From Glandiceps talaboti (taxonomy: Eukaryota; Hemichordata; Enteropneusta; Spengelidae), in contig NC_135568.1 in NCBI RefSeq assembly GCF_964340395.1, forward strand, positions 15,588,276 through 15,652,275: a stretch of 64,000 nucleotides of DNA. Reading direction: 5' to 3'. Below the pieces are notes generated by a model. It was not told where the DNA came from. It made no database searches and was given only the letters and a program-made list of their open reading frames with translations. Of the stretch, positions 58,453 through 64,000 are shown one piece after another. Position numbers and translations under genes: made by a program. Numbering within the stretch: the first letter of the stretch is position 1; each line of letters starts with the position of its first letter.

Positions 58453-60590
58453 TGATTGCGTATTACACGTTACCATGGCAACTCAATTGAAACACTTATC
58501 CAGCACAGATGTTGCTCCTTGACACCCAATAAATTGTTCAAACATAATTTCATAACATTCATTAGAGTTGTTCAGATTTTCTCCTTTCTGTCAAAAGGTT
58601 ATTGACAACTTTATATTTTATAGTAAAGTTTGGTATATATAGATTTACATAAATGATATTTATGAGACACTATTTATTTCCTGTTCTTTTAATTTTATTT
58701 GACTCAAATGGCTTTTTGTATACTGTCATGTGTTGATCTATGGTTTCTGAAGGTTAAATAGCCCTTTGACATGCAAGGAAATCAGATAAATTTTACACGT
58801 CTTATTTGCATTAGAAATTTATGCTCTCCTGTTAGCATGGCATAGCCTGGAATCAATAGAAAAATTGTGTCGTGTTATATTAAATTGGATTGTATAACAT
58901 TGCATCATCATATCATATCATATATCCTATCAAATCATATTCTTTCACATCATATATCATATCTTATCATATTGTATCATATCACATCACATTATAAATT
59001 GCATTCAATTATATTGTACTGTCCCCTGCACTTACATGTATGTGCTATATTTTCATCATGTCATTTTGAGTTGTACATGTGTCTTCTTACCCCACCTCCA
59101 CATAAGTGGGCAATGATGTCATTTGAATGTTTAGTTGGTTACCTACAAGAACAGTAAAGTGCACACTTGACCCTGTTGAAAATGATAATGTCATCACGTT
59201 TATGTCAACATTCCAGCATTACTGCAAACTACAAGTATAACAGTTGGTGGTTGGTAAGAATGGAGTGTCCTGCTGAAGAAAGCCATTTGACTATACAGTG
59301 GAGAAAGATATTATAGAAACTGAACGTGTACATGTATAGTTACTAGACAAGTAAGTGTACATGTACATGTACTAGGGACGTAATTTATAGTATTCAGCAG
59401 CTGGATTTGAACTGTTTCCAATAACAGATTGGTGTCATACAACAGGCAAATTTCATTGAAAACCGTGCAAACTTGCAACTCCTGAGGAGCTTTTCATTAA
59501 AACCCTAATCCTGTCAGGTCCGTGTTTGTTGCTAGTACTTGACATGAAGAGGGGTTGACGGTGTTTCTTTGAGCTATACTTAAGTTTATTTCTTCGTACT
59601 CAATCATCGGTTATATTACAGTTTTTGCCTAGAATGGGAAACATGAGATTCCACTCACGTAGTAAATTGCATGCCATGGGGGAGGAAATCAACCGGAAAT
59701 GTTTTCCTTTCTGATTGGCTAACTCTGTTTTTCCATGGACTTGGAAATACTTCTGGCAGTCCTAAGCCACAACAGCATTTTGATCGTAGTAAGAATTTAA
59801 CACTTGAAGCAAAACAATTAAATGGATAATATTTCACTAGTTTCCTTTAGGCATAGACGAGAAATGCATCAAAATTAAAAGCAGCATGCACTCTGCATTG
59901 GATGTAAAAATCTTCACCTTTTGCTGTTCACTTGTTCAAGGAAGCTCAAACCTATTTGTATACTCAGTTAAAATCAAGAAAATAATGCAAGGTTCAACAT
60001 CCAAAGTTTTTACATAAAGCCAAAAAAAATTATTTAAAAGAATTATTTCTGGTCAGGACAGTCTGTTTCTAAAATGGTGCAACGATGCAGAATTTCTTCT
60101 CAACAAAGTTGTCACTAAGTCTACTGTTTATGGCAGTTACTGTTCTTTTTATTTACTACATTGTACTTTGGAGCAAGTGTGTACATTTGTATGTGGGACA
60201 GATGTCATTTGCTTGTTCATGACTGGCTCTGCAGTTGTCTTAACTTAAGTAGGGAGGGTTATTTTTGTGTTTCTCCATGGATCTGCAGACTGCATGGGCT
60301 GAACAAACACAAAAAAAAGACTGACGTGATGGTATTTAAGTGATGCGCGCTGACCAGAAACTTTTCAAAATCAAATGGCATTTTTAGCATCCAATATAGT
60401 CTCCTAATTGAGTGTTAACATTTTGGGGAAGATAAAAAAATGTCGATTTTCTTGAAAACGTTATTAACTCCCAAATATACTATTTAACAAGGAACACACT
60501 TTCATACACATGTACATGTACATTGTATGGCTAAGTTTGAAAAGATTTCAAGAACTTTAACTTTTAGGGAAACTGGTCCCAAAGCATAAA
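58453..60590. other. Mostly unique segment
   Basis: A tatca-type pentamer array is at 58904-59000. ACATGTACATGT palindromes near 59350. No gene recognised. Confidence 0.5.
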
Positions 60591-60959
60591 ACTGCAGACA
60601 TCAGACAGTGGACAAATGGAACTTGATAGTGTTAAAAACAGGGAAAGTAAACACCTAAATTGGATTAGTAACACTTGGCACAGCATGTTGGAAGTACAGA
60701 GACTTGTATTACATTCCATCATTTGATAAGAACAGTTTTATGGCCTTTTTACATAGTAGTTCACATTCACTTATGTCCAGTTCCCCTGGCATTTCATATA
60801 CACATAAAGAGGCCATAAAACTGTTCTTATCAAACCATAGTGTGTAATACAAGTTTCTGCTGTTCCAACATGCTGTGCCAAGTGTTATTAATTCAATTCA
60901 CTTGTTTACTTTCCCTGTTTGTAACAAGTTCCATCCCTCCATGGTCTGATGTCTGCAGT
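60591..60959. mobile_element. Foldback MITE family G, copy 2, arms about 150 bp
   Basis: actgcagacatcagac at the left is inverted at the right end (gtctgatgtctgcagt). cagcatgttggaagtacaga pairs with tgctgttccaacatgctg. Inner ends aagaacagttttatggc / gccataaaactgttctt enclose about 70 bp. No coding capacity. Confidence 0.9.
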
Positions 60960-61797
60960 TGTATTCTACTTTTAAAGTTAGCAGCAAATTTCAAGCTTGT
61001 GATAATATTTAATTACTATCAGGTAGATATATTCCAATATCATATTTCTAATCCCATAGCAATCCTATCTTTATCCCCAATTGTGTAATTTTTTGGAAGC
61101 GCTCCAATTTGGTAATTAGGATAGACGCCTATACAACATGTAGATGTACACGTTTGATGTACTAGATGAAATTGTCACGAATATTCCAGAGACCCAGCAC
61201 AGAGGTATTCAAAAAATTGTCAAATACTAAAATATGGCCAACTAATATTCTATAGGTTGAAATGAAAACAAATACATGTGTAAGGTAGTCTGCAAGTCTA
61301 CAAATCAACCTATTACTATCATCATGAACAAATTTAATATATTTGCCTTAACTTATCATTCAACACGAATTATACTAAATCTACATTGAGGAAGAATTTG
61401 TAGATTTGTAGGATTTACAATTCAATTCCACAATCATTTTCCACTGTGCAATCTACGATTAACAGTTTTGATACCATGAAATCTTCTTAATATCAACTTA
61501 TTTCAACATACAAATCCTAATGGAAATGAAAATGAAACTACATGTATCTATAGATATTACAAGTACATTGTCCTAGTTGGGCAATCATTTCAATGGTTTA
61601 ATACTGTGTAGGCTTCACCTTTATATCATACATACATGTTCTGAGCTGTTCAATGGGCATTTACGATGCTTTATGTACAATGAACATGTACATGTATGTA
61701 TCAGCGATTACTTACATAAGTGTTTGATCATATTCACATTTTCACTGCAGTGCAAACCGAAAACATTATCTATCTAGTGCATGCCAATTCTATATAA

Positions 61798-62232
61798 GAG
61801 TGCAGTATTCCATGCACACTACATGTAAATCATGTGAACGCAGTTATATTTTGCAAAATCTGGGGTTTTTTTTATAAACATACATACAAAATAATAACAG
61901 GACCTGGATTATAGTAAACATGTCTATCCATGCCAAACTAGACAATATGAGAATGTGTATTGTCTTCAACTTCAAGTTTGTGGTGTTTGCTTCTATAATG
62001 AATATATGCAAATGAGAGTGCAGTATTCCGTGCACACTAAATCATGTGAACACAGTTATATTTTTGCAAAATCTGGGGTTTTTTTTATAAACATATGTAC
62101 AAAAAAATAACAGGACCTGGATTACAGTATATACATGTACATGTACATGTATATGATATCCATGCCAAAATAGACAATTTGGGATGTGTGTTGTTTTCAA
62201 CTTCAAGTTTGTGGTGTTTGTTGCTATACATG
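61798..62232. repeat. Direct tandem duplication, 218-bp unit
   Basis: gagtgcagtattcc starts at 61798 and again at 62016. Both copies continue tgcaaaatctggggtttttt, aacaggacctggatta and cttcaagtttgtggtgtttg. Confidence 0.92.
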
Positions 62233-62257
62233 TATTTACTAGTAACTCACTTTGCTC

Positions 62258-62545
62258 ATGAAAGTACAATGAGTAACACTGAAGTGAAGCACTTTCTCTA
62301 TGTACTACAAAAATGTACACTCGTTTATAGTATTCATATCAAGTGCTAAAGTATACTGTTTCAATTGGTTTATTTACAAGCTAGGCATGTGGTCTTTCTA
62401 ATAGTAATATGATCAATAAAACAGTATACTTTTACACTTGATATGGATGCTGTACAAAAATGTACATTTTGTAAATGATTGTGGTACATGTACATGTACA
62501 TACAGACAACACTTTACTTTGGTGTTATGGGTTGTACAGTGCACC
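62258..62545. mobile_element. MITE family F, copy 2
   Basis: Same interior and inverted core as 47717-48140 (cactcgtttatagtattcat, actttactttggtgttatgg), about 290 bp. Confidence 0.8.
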
Positions 62546-62830
62546 TATACAAACACTGTAACTTGTACATGTAAGTCCACTACACTCACAGGGTTCTGGA
62601 ATATATTTACATGTAGTTCTGATCCTGTTCTTCATACATGTAATTGTAAGCTACATGTAGCTAGAGTCAAGCCATGTGGAATATTGATTTTTCACTATCA
62701 CCTCTTCCAATCACACCTACATGTACATGTAGCACAAGGCTAATAGTTCTTCACTTTAATAATGTACAGATTAGAAAGTCAGCGAAAATTCTTATCGGGA
62801 TTTAAAAATGTTCATGTACCTGCTGTTAGA

Positions 62831-62838
62831 TGACGTCA
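62831..62838. promoter_or_regulatory. Perfect CRE palindrome TGACGTCA
   Basis: The CREB/ATF consensus, 80 bp upstream of an open ATG frame at 62919-63128 (69 codons, unrecognised). A single match can be chance. Confidence 0.25.
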
Positions 62839-63332
62839 ATAGTGACATCATGTGATTACATGTAGAAACAATAAGGGATTTTACATCATGTTGCGGATCT
62901 TGTGAGATACAACTGTACATGTATGCAAATATGCCTAGCAACAACGGTTGTCAATCATGTGATCGTGGTCAAGCTTTCATCATGGCCACAAGCGATGATG
63001 TTGAGAACAACAGTGTTGCTTTAGCATTTGATACTTTCAGCTTGACCACCCTCGCGTGGTTGATATGGATGCAATTGGTCACATGGGATCTCATGAGACT
63101 TACTGTGAGACGAAAAATGGCTTATTAGGAGAGTGGAGAAGTACCATGTAAACATGATTACCATATTCAATGATCATATCCATATATTTGAATACACAAC
63201 TGTATGGGTTATGCTAGGTATGATGGTAATCAGCAATAGCCCAAATCTCCACACAATTTGACTACATGTAGGCCACCACTTCTACAACTATCAAGTACAT
63301 GTACGTTATATATACAAGTTTGTACATATATG

Positions 63333-63470
63333 TATAGACTTTAATAATTCAAAAGAGCCAGGATGTTATAAGTCGTTACCCAATTTTATCAGTCATTTGA
63401 TGATCACTGAGGAAGCGTGAAACTCTGAGTAATGACTTGTAACATCCTTACTCTTTTAATTAAGTCTATA
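63333..63470. mobile_element. Miniature foldback element, 138 bp, arms about 47 bp
   Basis: tatagactttaataattcaa at the left is mirrored by ttttaattaagtctata at the right. The arms continue with aggatgttataagtcgttac / gtaatgacttgtaacatcct. Flanked by TA. Confidence 0.88.
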
Positions 63471-64000
63471 ATGCTCTGCTAGTAATATTGCATCGAGCAC
63501 TGCTCTCTCTAGTGAGACACTTATAGAGGTATATTTGTATATATAATAATATATGTACATTGTATACAAAAAATATATGTGCATGTATATTGTACATGTA
63601 CATGTACACACACAAGCAGTCACTCAAAGTTCCTTTTAAGTATTGTACACTGAACATTCTCAATTAAATTGTAGTTTGACAGTTTTAGGGATGAAGAGAT
63701 ACATCCAATAAACCTACGCCTATCAAACTCAACAAACCATACTTAACTCTAAACCTATCTCAACTCTACGTCTTAGTTAGTCTACGTGTACATGCACATG
63801 TACACTCTGTGAATTTGTAATAGTCCACTGCATACGATCTCCATTTGACAATGTACATTGTAGATACATGTACATGTAATAAACTACATTTTGCAATTAC
63901 GTATTTCCCCTGGCCTTTAACCTTTTCACCATGGCACTGATTCCTGCTATTGCGGGAAAGCGCAAGGACTAAACAGATTAGGTTCACCCCAACGATATGC

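Overview
The window is animal nuclear DNA. It holds one large, intron-rich gene on the minus strand, and the rest is almost entirely simple repeats and small foldback transposable elements. The introns use canonical GT-AG splice sites, the background is AT-rich, and there are long tetranucleotide and pentanucleotide arrays. Many short inverted-repeat (MITE-like) families occur, together with very frequent palindromic ACATGTACATGT runs. This points to an invertebrate metazoan, most likely a marine deuterostome or lophotrochozoan. I cannot name the species.

The gene encodes an oxysterol-binding-protein-related protein of the ORP3/ORP6/ORP7 subfamily. I reconstructed 19 coding exons, from 46185 (start codon) down to 446. 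Every exon-exon phase agrees, giving 897 complete codons and no internal stop. Domains in order are: a serine-rich N-terminus; a PH domain (about residues 132-226, exons 2-5); a linker with polybasic and Ser-rich patches (exons 5-9); a coiled-coil segment (exons 10-11); a FFAT motif EFFDAQE for binding ER-resident VAP proteins (residues 533-539, exon 12); an acidic linker (exon 13); and the lipid-binding ORD (exons 14-19) with the family signature EQVSHHPP at 714-721. The C-terminal end lies beyond base 1, so the gene is partial. The exon holding the start codon begins with a splice acceptor, so at least one 5' UTR exon and the promoter lie at higher coordinates. I could not place them with confidence.

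Layout: 1-21.3 kb carries exons 2-19 with introns of 0.4-2.8 kb. 21.3-46.0 kb is intron 1 (24.7 kb), packed with satellites and foldback elements and perhaps one plus-strand exon of an unrelated nested gene near 39.8-40.1 kb. 46.0-46.2 kb is coding exon 1. 46.2-64.0 kb is a presumed 5' UTR intron or upstream DNA with more repeats.

The most interesting signals are three. First, seven tandem 23-29 bp copies of the exon 13 splice donor lie in the gene, six of them intronic. Use of the donors I traced would create a premature stop just before the lipid-binding domain. Second, a foldback transposon in intron 1 has an arm that forms a complete, stop-free, phase-neutral 66-nt cassette exon with consensus splice sites. 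Third, a CpG-rich patch with a roughly 70-bp-arm hairpin sits directly upstream of the core ORD exons, where a short isoform could start.
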